Shown here: positions 34,014-45,517 of the stretch, piece after piece | How positions within the stretch are numbered: position 1 is the first letter of the stretch | How the letters are laid out: each line of letters starts with the position of its first letter | Origin: Chamaecyparis obtusa | Lineage: Eukaryota; Streptophyta; Pinopsida; Cupressales; Cupressaceae | Assembly (NCBI GenBank): GCA_027943335.1 | Contig: BSBK01001163.1 | Location: forward strand, 10,001-74,000 | Direction of reading: 5' to 3' | Length of the DNA: 64,000 bases | The notes under the pieces: model-generated | Databases searched by the model: none | Told to the model about the DNA's origin: nothing | What the model saw: the letters and a program-made list of their open reading frames with translations, nothing else | Position numbers and translations under genes: made by a program

Positions 34014-35204
34014 TGTTAGGAATGAATGCTGAAGGTTTTGGCAGTCATTTTGTAGCAGTGGTTGTTGCATTCATGACTATGATTGTCATTGATGTCAAAA
34101 CAGTGATATTCTGGAGTTTAGTAGAGAAGCAAGCATAGTTTTTTTTTGTGCACATGTTATATTGTAGATTGAGTTATGTGTAGTTGATGGCATTTTCTTT
34201 GGTGTGTTATTAACCTATGGTTAAGAGCACAAAAAGAAATTCATTTATTCATGGAAGTTATAAGTATTTTGGTGGAAGCAATATTCTGGTAGTGTTCCTG
34301 AGTAGTAGTTTTTGGTAATCGAAGGATATCTCCTAAGCAGGATGGAATCTAATTCTACATAGTTAAAGGGAAGTTTGAGACTCATTGGTCATGATGTGGT
34401 TCACAACACAAACTTTGAGGTCACACGATTGGAAAGTTATTGTATCTGGAAGCCGACAGTTTTTATGTAATTTTGATGTAGCATGTTGAAATTATTATTT
34501 TGTATTTGCATGCCAACTCATTTGTAATTATTTGAGTGTTTTATAAAAGAAGGAATATTTTCCTTATTGTAAAGGGGATTTTAATAGTTGTGATATGAAA
34601 TTGTGAAAGTTGTGATGCGAATGTATGCATGAAGTGAAGAAAAGAGCTAATTCAGTGATGAAGGAAGACTTGCGAAGTACAAAGATCTGGATTTTTGATC
34701 TTGTGTAGTAGAGAGTGTGGTTTTGGCATAGTGTGAAGGAGGTAACATATTTCATATTATTATTTTGAATAATCCTAAGATATGTTGGACAGTGAGTTCA
34801 GAGATCTTTCCTTGAAGCTGTTTGGGCAGTGGGTCCTTCTGTCTTCCATAACTCCTAACAGGGTTAGAATCTTCTAACAGGGATTCAAAATCTCCTAACA
34901 AGAATTCATATGTACTGAATGTATTTCATAAGACTCCTAATAGGGTCCATCCTCTAACAAGGAACTTTCATATTAGTGCATCATTTTGTGGGCATCATTC
35001 CCACCGGGGTTTACTCTTTGATCAAGAGGTTCCCTAGTTAACATATCTTGTGTTATTGTGTCATTTTGTATGATTATCTTTCTATGGTTGGTTATTGCAT
35101 TAATTATATGGTTTAATACTATTGAAGTTGATAAATGGTTTAATTATCAAATAACTGATTCACCCCCCCACTCTCAGTTATCTTGGAGATCTTTTCTTTC
35201 TAAC
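34014..35204 (+). repeat. 5' LTR of C3
   Basis: TGTTAGGAATGAATGCTG at the start, TTCTAACA at the end. Hairpin arms ATAACTGA (35151-35158) and TCAGTTAT (35174-35181) flank a C-run. Tandem CTCCTAACAGGG-like words (34850-34960) also occur in the C2 LTR on the other strand. Confidence 0.93.
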
Positions 35205-35218
35205 AATTGGTATCAGAG
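35205..35218 (+). other. Primer binding site of C3 (tRNA-Met)
   Basis: ATTGGTATCAGAGC right after the LTR, complementary to the 3' end of initiator tRNA-Met without a mismatch in the core. Confidence 0.95.
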
Positions 35219-35262
35219 CGACAGGTTCTTGAAAGAGAAGTTTAACAACTTAAGGAGATCTA

Positions 35263-36182
35263 TGGTGAATTTTAGGAAAGAAAGCCCTAAGTTTGATGGA
35301 GTAGATTTTGATAGCTAGAAAGAAAAGATGAAGACACATCTCTTGTGTTTAGGACTAGGTTATTGGTTGATTACAAAGAATGAAAGGACTATAATTGAAG
35401 AAGACAATCTTGAAACAAGTACTAAAGATGAGGTAGATCTATTCATGTGTAACATACTTGCAAGAGAAGAACTTTTATCAACACTTCTAGAGAATGAATA
35501 CAGTTAGGTAAAAGGTTTAACTAGATCTTATGATATTTGGAAAGCTTTACATTCTACTTTTGAAGGTGATGAACATGCAAAGAAAGCTAGGTTACATAAT
35601 TGGATTTGTGCATTTGAAGACATAAGAATGATGGAAGATGAATCTGTTAGAAGCTATATTGGTAGGATGTTAGAAATTGTTACAAGAATAAAGTCTTGTG
35701 TAGGTGAAAAGATAGAGAATGAAGTAATATGGAATATTTTGAGAAGATTGACACTGGTATTCAAGTAGACTACACAAATGATTGAACAAGTGATACCTTG
35801 TACACCAAAATTTTTAAGAGAGACTCTTCTTGGAAGATTGGAAGCAACATAGATGAATTTGAGATTATCAAGAGAACTACCTAGAGTGGAGACAACATTC
35901 AGTGCTCTTAGCATCAGACCTACTTTGTCTACAAGTACAAGTGTGAATGGAGATTATGCCAGCAATAGCAAATCCAAATCTGATGAAGATAAGAAGATTG
36001 AAGAAGGTATTGCCTTGCTTGTGAAAAGAGAACCAGATGGTAAGAAAATCTTTAAATGTTGGACATGTCAAGAATATGGTCATTTTGCATCTAAGTGTCC
36101 TAAGAGAGTTAAGAAGTATAGGAACAATTTTAAGCTTAGAAGACCTAAAGAATGTTATTATGCAAATGATGAAGAAATTTAA
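35263..36182 (+). pseudogene. gag: Gag of C3
   Basis: Starts MVNFRKESPKFDGVDFDS at ATG 35263, the same start motif as C1. A stop replaces the Trp that C1 has at this place (35317). Core blocks YDIWKALHSTFEGDEHAKKA (35538) and MMEDESVRSYIGRM follow. Zinc knuckle CWTCQEYGHFASKC at 36057-36098, then a basic tail and CYYANDEE. Stops at about 35317, 35506, 35766, 35850 and 36180. Neighbour: protease directly downstream in the same frame. Confidence 0.87.
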
Positions 36183-37570
36183 GTTGGAATTGAAAGACAT
36201 TTGAGTGACAGTGATAATGATAACTTTGATGACATAGGATTTGTAGCAATTAAGGAAGAAAATTATGAATCTGATATTAAAGAAAAAAAAGCCTTAGTTT
36301 CCCAAGTTGAAAAGAAAGTTGAATGGATTATAGACAGTGGTTGTTCACATCATATGACTAGTGATAAAGGAAAGTTCATAAAGTTTAACAATTATGATGG
36401 AGGAGTTGTTAGAGTTGGTAACAATGCACCTTGTTTGATTAAAGGTATAGGATCTATTACTCTTGATGGAAAGACTAATATTGATGAAGTTTACTTTTTT
36501 GATGGATTGAAACATAATCTTTTGAGTGTTGGATAGTTAGTGGATAAGGGATATCAAGTTTTGTTTACTGAAGAAACTTGTGTGATTAAGGATAAAGATG
36601 GAAATATGATTGGAACAGGATCTAGAACTAGAGGTAATGTATTTCAGTTGAACCCTACTGAGATGACATGTTTGATGACTAAGATTGATGACAGTTGGTT
36701 ATGGCATAGAAGGTTTTGTCATATAAACTTTGATAATATTGTGAAAGTAAGTTCTACACTTACAGTAAGAGACTTACCTAAGATTATGAAGCCTACTAAC
36801 ATGATTTACAAGGAATGTGTGATGGCTAAGCAAAAAAGGACTTCATTTCCTAGCAAGAAGTTCACATCTACAGAGAAGTTGGAGATTGTTCATACAGACT
36901 TGAGCGGTCCTACTAGGACTAGGGGATTCTATGGAGAAAGGTATTTTATGATTCTTGTTGATGATTTTACAAGAATGACGTGGATTGCATTTTTGAAAGA
37001 AAAATCTGAAGCATTTGATAAGTTTAAGGTCATGAAGAATAAAGTTGAGAATGAATCAAGAATGAGGATTAAATGTTTGAGATCCAATAGAGGTGGAGAA
37101 TTTACATCTAAAGAGTTTAACACTTTTTGTGAAGTAAATGGTATTAAGAGATATTTTTTAGCCCCTAGAACACCTGAACAAAATGGTATTGCAGAAAGAA
37201 GGAATAGATCAGTGACTGAAGTAGCTAGAGCTATGTTGTTTGAAGGTGATTTGGCAAAGACATTTTGGAGAGAAGCAGTGAATACAACAGTATATACAAT
37301 GAACAAAGTACAAATCAGAGAAGATACAGACAAGACACCTTATGAATTGTGGTTTGGACATGCACCTTCAGTTAAGTATTTTAGAATTTTTGGAAGCAAA
37401 TGTTATATTAAGAGAGATGATGATATAGGAAAGTTTGATCCTAGAAGCAATGAAGGAATTTTTCTTGGATATTATTTGAAAAAAAAAGCATATAGATGTT
37501 ACAATAAGAGAACTAAGACTATTGTTGAAAGTACAAATGTAAAAGTTGATGAGAAGTTTAAAATTTAGGA
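36183..37570 (+). pseudogene. Protease and integrase of C3
   Basis: The protease block WIIDSGCSHHMT (36326) is intact. The pre-integrase zinc region (WLWHRRFCHINF, 36700) and core follow: HTDLSGPTRTRGFYG with Asp-1 (36895), LRSNRGGEF where Asp-2 is Asn (codon AAT at 37086-37088), and NGIAERRNRS with the Glu (37188). The rest, TPYELWFGHAPSVKYFRIF and KCYIKRD, is conserved with C1. One stop at 36537 (SVG, stop, LVDKG) splits protease from integrase and one at 37568 ends the open part. The Asp-to-Asn change alone would inactivate the integrase. Confidence 0.9.
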
Positions 37571-38740
37571 AAGAATAATTGATTATGAATTTGATGAAGG
37601 AACTAATCCTCAGCCTAACATTGAAACTACTAAACAATTTTTTGAGACTGACAATGAATTGTTGGATGAAAGTCATGTTGAAGAAAATAGATAAGAATCT
37701 AGAGATGAATCTATAGTTGAAGAAAGATCAGTGACTATGACACCTAACAGGTATATATCAAGACATCATCTTGTTGAACAAGTGATTGGAAGTTTGGACA
37801 GAGGAGTTATGACTAGAAAGAAGGTACATTTATGTTTGATTTCTCAAATTGAACCTAAGTATACTAATGAAGCTTGTGAAGATGAACATTTGATTAAAGC
37901 TATGAAAGAAGAATTGGATCAGATTGAAAAGAACAAGACATGGGAATTGGTCCCTAGACCTAGAGACAAAAATGTGATTGGAACTAAATGGGTATTCAGG
38001 AACAAGATGAATGAACAAAGAGAAGTAATTAGAAACAAAGCAAGATTTCTATGTAAGGGATACTCACAGCAAGAAGGAATTGACTATGAAGAGACTTTTT
38101 CCCCTGTGGCAAGATTTGAAGCAATAAGAATATTTTTGGCTTATGCAGCATTTAAGAAATTCAAAGTGTATCAGATGGATGTGAAGTCATCATTTTTGAA
38201 TAGTGAATTAGAAGAAGAAGTCTACATTGAGCAGCCCAAAGGTTTTCCTTTGACTCAAGAAGGAGACATGGTATGTAAACTAAAGAAAGCATTGTATGGA
38301 CTAAAGCAAGCACCTAGAACTTGGTATGCTAGATTGGATAAGTATTTGTTAAAGTTGGGATTTACAAAAGGAACAGCTGATAGTAACTTATATACAAAAG
38401 AAATTGAGAATGGATTGTTAGTTTTGGTTATTTTTGTTGATGACATTATTTTTGGAGGAGAGGATGAAGCTAGTGACAAATTTGCTAATGAAATGAAGAC
38501 ATAATTTGAAATGAGTATGATTGGAGAAATGAAATAATTTTTGGGATTAAAAATAACACAAAACAAAGATGGTATCTTTGTAAGTCAGATAAAGTACTTG
38601 AATGATTTGTTGAAAAGATTTGGTATGGAGAATTGTAAACTAGTTGGAACACCTATGGTTACAAGACATAAACTATCTAGCAAAGATGAAACACCAGCAG
38701 TTGAGCAAAAGAAATACAGATCCATGATTGGTGGATTGTA
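37571..38740 (+). pseudogene. Reverse transcriptase of C3
   Basis: The acidic linker leads to [13 protein letters not shown] (37980), [33 protein letters not shown] (38165), [18 protein letters not shown] (38285) and the catalytic VDD at 38436-38444 within [11 protein letters not shown]. Stops at 38502, 38535 and 38740 interrupt the palm-thumb part; the FLGLKITQNKDG and GTPMVTRHKLS blocks identify the copia thumb. The active site itself is intact. Confidence 0.9.
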
Positions 38741-39371
38741 ATACTTGACACAAACTAGACCAGATATACAACATTCAGTTGGAATGGTAGCAAGATTTCA
38801 AGCTGAACCTAAAGAGTCACATTATGTAGCAGTAAAGAGGATATTGAGATATCTTAAAGGCATAATGGACTATGGATTGCGGTATGAAAATTTTGATGAT
38901 TTTACCCTATGTGCATATACTGATGCCAATTGGGGAGGTAACATTGATGATAAGAAAAGCACCAGTGGTGGAGCCTTTTTTCTTGGATGAAGATTAGTTT
39001 CTTGGTTGAGAAAAAAGTAGAATTGTATCTCATAGAGTACAGTAGAAGAAGAGTATGTAGTAGCAGAAAAAAATTGTAATCAGATAATTTGGATGAAGCA
39101 AATGTTGAAGGATATTGAAATTAAATTTGATGAGCCTATTTTCATACATTGTGATAATACAAGTACAGTTAGTATGTCAAGAAATACAGTTTTACATTCT
39201 AAAACTAAGCATATAGAGATCAAGTATCATGTTGTAAGAGAGAAAGTTACAGATAAAGAAGTCAGACTGGAGTACATAAGAACAAAGGAGTAGATAGCAG
39301 ATATATTTACAAAGCCTTTTCCTAAGGATACATTTGAGTATCTAAGAGGTATGCTTGGGGTTATGCCCTGA
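38741..39371 (+). pseudogene. RNase H of C3
   Basis: YLTQTRPDIQHSVGMVARF, then RILRYLKGIMDYGL, TLCAYTDANWGG with Asp (38920), DDKKSTSGGAFFLG, EEEYVVAE, IHCDNTSTVSMSRN with Asp (39145), and KHIEIKYHVVREKV. Ends near FTKPFPKDTFEYLRGMLG and TGA at 39369. Stops at 38987, 39018, 39033 and 39291 fall where Gln or a similar codon is expected. Confidence 0.88.
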
Positions 39372-39761
39372 CCTACTTTTGAGTAATGATGCAGTTAGTT
39401 GCATCCATCTAGTGTTTTATGGCCCTATCTATTTTCTAGATTAGATGTTGGTACTTCCTCTATGGGGGAGTATGTGTATCTGAGCTGAGTCATTGAGGAC
39501 TCTTGTGAATGTATTTTCTGAACAATGTCTTTTGACATTGAGCTATTGTTTGACATAGTGATAGAATTTCTATCATTGATGTCAATGGGGGAGAGAATCA
39601 TGAAAAAAATTGAGGAACTACATTTGTTGGAGAGATTGAATAGAAAAACAAAGCAAGATTTGATTGATGAAGAGCATCAGAGCAGTTGAGCAGCAGTGAT
39701 TGGATTTTTGGAACATTGGATGTTTTTCATCTATGTTGCCATCAATGCCAATGGGGGAGAT
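39372..39761 (+). other. 3' region of C3 with three polypurine-like tracts
   Basis: Non-coding. TATGGGGGAG at 39461-39470, TCAATGGGGGAGA at 39582-39594, and the LTR-adjacent CAATGGGGGAGAT at 39749-39761, the plus-strand primer by position. Same triple layout as C1 and C2. Confidence 0.75.
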
Positions 39762-40954
39762 TCTTAGGAATGAATGCTGAAGCTTTTGGTAGTCATTCTG
39801 TAGGAGTGGTTGTTTCATTCATGACTATGATTATCATTGATGTCAACATAGTGATATTCTGGAGTTTAGCAGAGAAGTAGGCACATTTTTGTTTTGCATA
39901 CATGTTATATTGTAGATTGAGTTATGTGTAGTTGATGGAATGTTCTTTGGTGTTATATTAACCTATGGTTAAGAGCACAAAAATAAATTTAGTTATTCAT
40001 GGAAGTTATAAGCATTTTGGTGGAAGCAATATTCTAGCAGTGTTCCTAAGTAGCAATTTTTGGTAATCGGAGGATATCTCCTAACCGGTATGGAATCTGA
40101 TTTTGTGCAGTTAAAGGGAAGTTTGAGACTCATTGGTGGTGCTGTGGTTCACAATGAAAACTTTGAGGTCACACGATTGGAAAGTTATTGTATCTAGAAG
40201 CTGACAATTTTTATGTAATTTTGATGTAGCGTGTTGAAATTATTATTTTTTATTTGCATGTCAACTCATTTGTAATTATTTGAGTGTGGTGTAAAGGAAG
40301 GAATGTTTTCCTTTTTGTAAAGGGGATTTTAATAGTTGTGATATGAAATTGTGAAAGTTGTGATGTGAATGTATGCATGAAGTGAAGAAAAGAGCTAATT
40401 TAGTGATGAAGGAAGACTTGCGAAGTACAGAGATCTGAATTTGTGATCTTGTGTAGCAGAGAGTAAAATTTTGGCACAATGTGAAGGAGGTAACATATTT
40501 CATATTATTCTTTTGAATAATCCTAAGATCTGTTGGACAGTGAGTTCAGAGATCTTGCCTTGAAGTTGTTTGGGCAGTGGGTCATTCTGTCTTCCATAAC
40601 TCCTAACAGGGTTAGAATCTTCTAACAAGGATTCAAAATATCCTAATAAGGATTCATATGTACTGAATTTATTTCATAAGATTCCCAACAAGGTCCATCC
40701 TCTAACAAGGAACTTTCATATTAGTGCATCATTTTGTGGGCATCATTCCCACTGGGGTTTACTCTTTGATCAAGAGGCTCCCTAGTTAACATATCTTGTG
40801 TTATTGTGTCATTGTGTATGATTATCTTTCTATGGTTGGTTACTACATTAATTATATGGTTTACTACTATTGAAGTTGATAAATGGTTTAATTATCAGAT
40901 AACTGATTCACCCCCCCCCCTCTTAGTTATCTTGGGGATCTTTGCTTTCCAACA
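39762..40954 (+). repeat. 3' LTR of C3
   Basis: Starts TCTTAGGAATGAATGC (G decayed to C against the 5' copy) and ends TTCCAACA. Hairpin arms AGATAACTGA (40897-40906) and TTAGTTATCT (40923-40932), one G-U pair. Confidence 0.92.
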
Positions 40955-40959
40955 TTTAG

Positions 40960-41936
40960 AACAATCTCTTGATTGCTTGATGTGTTTGTATTTCAAGGCG
41001 TATTCTGGTCATCATGATGTTTATGTTTTGATGCTTATACAAATTGCTATATCAAAATGGACATGATATTCAGGTCATCCTAGCATTTATTCCTTGGTTC
41101 TTATATCTAATCTGACATTTTGAAAACAAAATCAATATTCATATGTCCATGGTTGTCTAACCAGTGGGTGTTGTATTGATTCTTGTGCATACAAATCGAT
41201 ATTCATATGTCTATGGTTTCCTAGCTAGTGGACATTGTATTGATTTATCCAGTTACCTAAAAATTTCAATGATGATAACAAATTGACACATGATCAGTGA
41301 CTAGGTCATAGGTCTTAGGTTTGCATTTCATTTTTCATGTCATTTTGCATTTTGCATGATTGCATGATCTCATAAATTTCTTGAACACTTCAACAGTTCT
41401 TCTAAACTAGACTTAAAATGAGATCAAGAGCTAGATCTTACATGAATTTTTCCTCATAGAACCACAAGCAGTCACCATCTTGGGATAAACATCCTTTTTG
41501 ACATAAGACTGAGTACTTGTCTTCATCAATACCTGCAAAACATATCATGTGGATTGTTGCATTTACATTACATATTCATGATCATTCATTCCATCTATTA
41601 CAATACATACATTTCCATACATACATTTTCCATAATCAATCATATTTTCATAACATTCATACATTTGAAAGATACCATTGCATTGCATAAGTCCATACAT
41701 ACATTCTACTCTACTCATAGCATTTACATCACATGATTATCATCATAAATCAAAAACATGAAAAGTACAAATGAAGTCATAACCAAAATCTTGATCTCAT
41801 GTCATATAACTCAAACTAGTCAAGGGTGCACTACTGGGATAGAGTAAAAGGGAATGAGCTCATGTGAGCTATCAGAAGTCAGAATAGTATAGATGAACAA
41901 CAAAATGGCAAAAATATCAGAATGTCTCTAGATAGA
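40960..41936 (+). other. Spacer of B between C3 and the antisense ORF
   Basis: No coding evidence. Contains many CATACATTC and CATTTCAT words, a short near-repeat (AATCGATATTCATATGTC and similar at 41130 and 41190), and a long A/T-rich tract with CATACATACATT (41600-41700). It would form the 3' untranslated part of the B plus-strand transcript and lies downstream of the stop of the antisense ORF. Confidence 0.55.
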
Positions 41937-43829
41937 TCAACTATCTGCTTGATCCTCTACATTTGGTGGAGGTGGTGGTGGTGCATCAGGTACTACCTTG
42001 GCTCTAGGTGCTCTAGTTCCCTCTGATGCTATTATATACTGAGAGTATGTGGGTACTCTTTGAGCAGTAGGAAAAACAACATAGTAAGTAGAGACATAAT
42101 AAACCACTCTCGAGGTCTAATGTGTAACCTCTACCTGTAATCTCCTATTCTCCTCTTGAAGCTCAAATCTCTATCTATCAGCCTCTATGAATTTCTCCTC
42201 CCACCAAGCGCTCTATACCTTTAGGTCCCTAACCTATAATCGCAATCATCTAATAATCTCCTATGGAGTCAATGGTACACTAGGGTCTATATCTACTGTA
42301 GGCATCTCAGTATCTACCGCTAGCTACTCTGTGGTCTTTTCTCTCTGCACCTTATGATGTCTAACCTCAGCACCAAGATCAAAATTGGAATCATCCTATA
42401 AAGGATTAGGATTGGCACCTACATCTTCCTCTGCACCCAAAACCTCATTTTTTGTGCCCACACTAGCCAAAGTTCTGCTCTCTCCTCTAGTAGATCTCCT
42501 ATGTAACACTGCAGGTTTTTCTATTAAAGAACTAGGGGAATGAGGTGGTCTCATCTATCCAGAAGGTCTCTGTGTAGGAGTGAATATCACTCTAGGCCTC
42601 AAAGGTGTCAGCTAGGGCATCTATACTTGTGCATGTATCTATACTGGAACCTATGCACCTATAACATCCATGTCCTCCTCCATGGAAGGTATCAACTCTA
42701 TGGGATCTAAAAAATTGTGTACAAGATGCTTTGCAAGCCATCTATTGAATCCATCTATAACACCAACATCAGGAATATCTGCTCTATATTCCTAGTCCCT
42801 ACCAACAATACTACTATACTATTATGTGCAAAGAGCATATGACAATCTGGGACCCCATCCTAAACCGAGCTCTATATGAATCCATGCATAAGATACAAGC
42901 TCCTCTAGTGCATCCTGAATGATGGCATACTACCTCCATACTCTCGTAATTAGGAAATGCTCAATAAAATTAGTAGATCTACCATTCATTACACAACTCC
43001 GATAGAAATAACTGAACTGCTCCCTCACAATGGGCTAGGCCTCTATCAAAATATATGGTCTCCATACTACAAATGTCATATCATCAAGGCACCATCTAAA
43101 ATACTCTGTGTAACCCCTGCACACCTATGTAAGATAACTAGAGTATGTATATATGACCAGCTCCTATGGCTGGCACTGTGGCTGACACACTGGTCTACAA
43201 ATTGGGATGTGCTCCCAAGCCCATATTTGCAGAACTAATGCACCAGAAGCAAAAGACTTTCCCTCCTGATACATGATCTCATGCATCTCAGAGAACATGT
43301 GTGCAAGCATGCACTAACCCCAAGCTAACTCAGAAGGAGTTGTCATTAATCATGCCACCATCAGGGCCCAGCCCATCAATAGACCATTCTGTTGATGGTC
43401 AGATATGATGATACCTCCTATCATGCTTGCTGGGATACACTCTAATCTATGGGTCTGTCAATAGTGCTGCACTAATAGCTCCCAAGAAATAGAACCAGTC
43501 AACTGTGTATCATCTCCAAATATATGTCTGAACGCATGTAATCCAGACTGTCCTGAACTCATGTAATCTAGATGTGACCCATGGAATGGTATACATAGTA
43601 TCCTATACATGTCCTCAGGTGTGACAATAATTTTTCCAATGGGTAGATGGAATGTCTGGGTCTCTGAATGAAACCACTCTATCAATGTAGTCAATAGTCC
43701 ATGGTTAACCCTAATCTCAAGCAACTGAATCAGATACTTGAATCCATAGGAAGAAAGATGAACCCTCATAGGATTAGGCAGCAAAACACAGTCTCTAAGT
43801 CACAGGATGTGAAATGTGTACATGAACAT
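41937..43829 (-). pseudogene. Antisense plant mobile domain (PMD) ORF of element B
   Basis: On the minus strand a single frame of 631 codons runs from ATG (43827-43829) to TGA (41937-41939) with no frameshift, broken by 24 in-frame stops of which 19 are TAG. The N-terminal part has LLTTLIEWFHSETQTFHLP and GKIIVTPEDMYRILCIPFHG, the signature of the plant mobile domain (also called aminotransferase-like), and a later CLDDMTFVVWRPY matches the domain's conserved end. The C-terminal third has a helical stretch (SAWWEEKFIEADR, then RFELQEENRRLQVEV) and a six-proline run. PMD proteins occur in host factors such as MAIN/MAIL and in plant transposons. The position, antisense and 3' of integrase, matches the additional ORF known in Tat elements. 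B2 is truncated before this region. Role unknown; silencing avoidance or chromatin contact is only a guess. Confidence 0.85.
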
Positions 43830-45502
43830 CAAGGTATATCACCTACACAGAATAGAAATGGGGAACCCTATCAGTAATTCAGTTGAAAAATAGGCTAACA
43901 GTACAAAAATTCAAAATTTCACTATCTTAGAAGGTACATTAAATGCTCAACAGTCAGCCTAAGGAATTAGAAAATCAAAATTTTTGACCTAAAGATGAGT
44001 TTTTAGCTCACTATTTTCCATACAATAATTCAGACTGGCACCAAAACTTGTACGAGTTTCAGGAAGGTCCCATACAACAAACCATGCATATACGACTTTC
44101 TAGGGATCATCGTACGACATATAAGGGACCTGATGAAATGTCATATGACTCTTGGGTCCCTATCAAACAAGTTTACAAGGGTTTCGACATGACACTCTAT
44201 AGGAAATTAAAAATTCATATGAGTCATAGAGGACAGTCGTACGAGTTTCCGTACATGCAAGAATTGAAAAGTTAAAACATACAAAAAAAAACCTAAAAAT
44301 GCTACAAACATGAAAAAAATGGAATTTACAAAGAGGTATAGAGGTCCACTTATCGGATGTCCATACTATGGAGGCTGCTAATGTCTTTGACTATGCTCAA
44401 ATCGATGGGAAGATACAGGTACTTTTGACTCAGCTATTTTCTCACTCAGAGGGCTCCACAAAGTTTCAAAAGTCAAATGAGAATAATGAATTGAAATGAC
44501 CCTTTTGGTCCTTATATAGCTTTCGACCTAATTTTCAAAAGTGCTCAGTTTTCATGAAAATTGTACCCCTGGCTAATTTCGACGTTCTGAACCCATTTTT
44601 GGGATCGAAATTGAAATTTGAGATCATTTACTATGTCAAAATTGTGATTTAAAATTTTTGAACCCAAGACATTTGACTGCTTGCATAATTGACCTTTAAT
44701 CATCATAGAAATCTAGAATTCAACTTAATTGATTATCTCCTATCAAACTATCAAAATTTCAACTTGGTCAACTATGGTCAACTCATTGTTTAACCTAGTC
44801 AAACTTGGTCTCTAGGACCTCTAAACGATGCAGAATGCATTCTTGAATGTGTATAACCACTTCTCAAATCAATTAACATGCTTCTAAACTATATAACACT
44901 GACTTTTCTTGTCAGATTTCAATTTTTATCCTAAAGGGGGCATGGTATTGCACATCATTCAAAGTCTATAAATTTAATTATGTTAATCAAATCTTTCCTT
45001 AGTAATCAAGACAACAACCACATCTAGTTGTTGATTCATCTAAAGTCCTTGTTGCTTGGGGAAATTCTATCATTGCTTGGGGCATATCAAATTCACAAAC
45101 ATCCATATCAATTTGGTATCCTAAGTCTATCTTGTAAATTGTATCAACTTTCTGTAACTATCGGTTCATTAGCGTTATTTCATTGTTTCTTCATAACTGA
45201 TGGGTTTAGGATGTGATACCAATATGATTCATACAAGGACATTCAGGTTTGGAATTGGTCACTCACTTCTTCTTAACTATAAGGTTCAGAATTAGGTGTT
45301 TTGGCACTTTTTCATAATCACCGATTCATTGTTGTTATAGTTAACATTATCTCTGGTTAGTCAGGACCTAAATCTTAAATCTTGTATCTTCAAATCTTTC
45401 AATCAGTTTCTATCTCAGAATCGGTTAATCTTCCAAATCAGTTTCATACATATATATCAAACACAGACTATTCTTTGAACCACTATGCTTTGCATACTGA
45501 TT
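43830..45502 (+). other. 3' trailer of element B
   Basis: Upstream of the antisense ORF and downstream of everything on the plus strand. 44048-44265 has at least six copies of the CGTACGAG-type motif, as in the leader. A second purine tract, CCTAAAGGGGGCATGG, lies at 44931-44946. The rest (44280-44920 and 44960-45500) shows no coding signal, with several TTGGTCAA-type words near 44770. It may hold the promoter of the antisense ORF, but none can be pointed out. Confidence 0.55.
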
Positions 45503-45517
45503 CAAAGAGGGGCAACA
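45503..45517 (+). other. Polypurine tract of element B
   Basis: AAAGAGGGGCAACA-type tract immediately before the TGTAATACCCC start of the 3' LTR. Confidence 0.8.

Larger units (their letters stand above)
34014..40954 (+). mobile_element. Element C3: Ty1/copia retrotransposon
   Basis: LTRs 34014-35204 and 39762-40954, exact TTTAG duplication (34009-34013, 40955-40959), intact tRNA-Met primer site, full gag-protease-integrase-RT-RNase H order. About 6.9 kb with no further insertion. By eye the first 125 LTR bases differ at about one base in ten, so the copy is old. Fifteen in-frame stops were counted, nine of them TAG. Related to C1 by protein and U5 end. Confidence 0.94.

Noticed and set aside
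41600..41700. CATACATT-rich tract as a microsatellite with function
   Set aside because: Irregular and short; ordinary AT-rich drift in an untranslated region.
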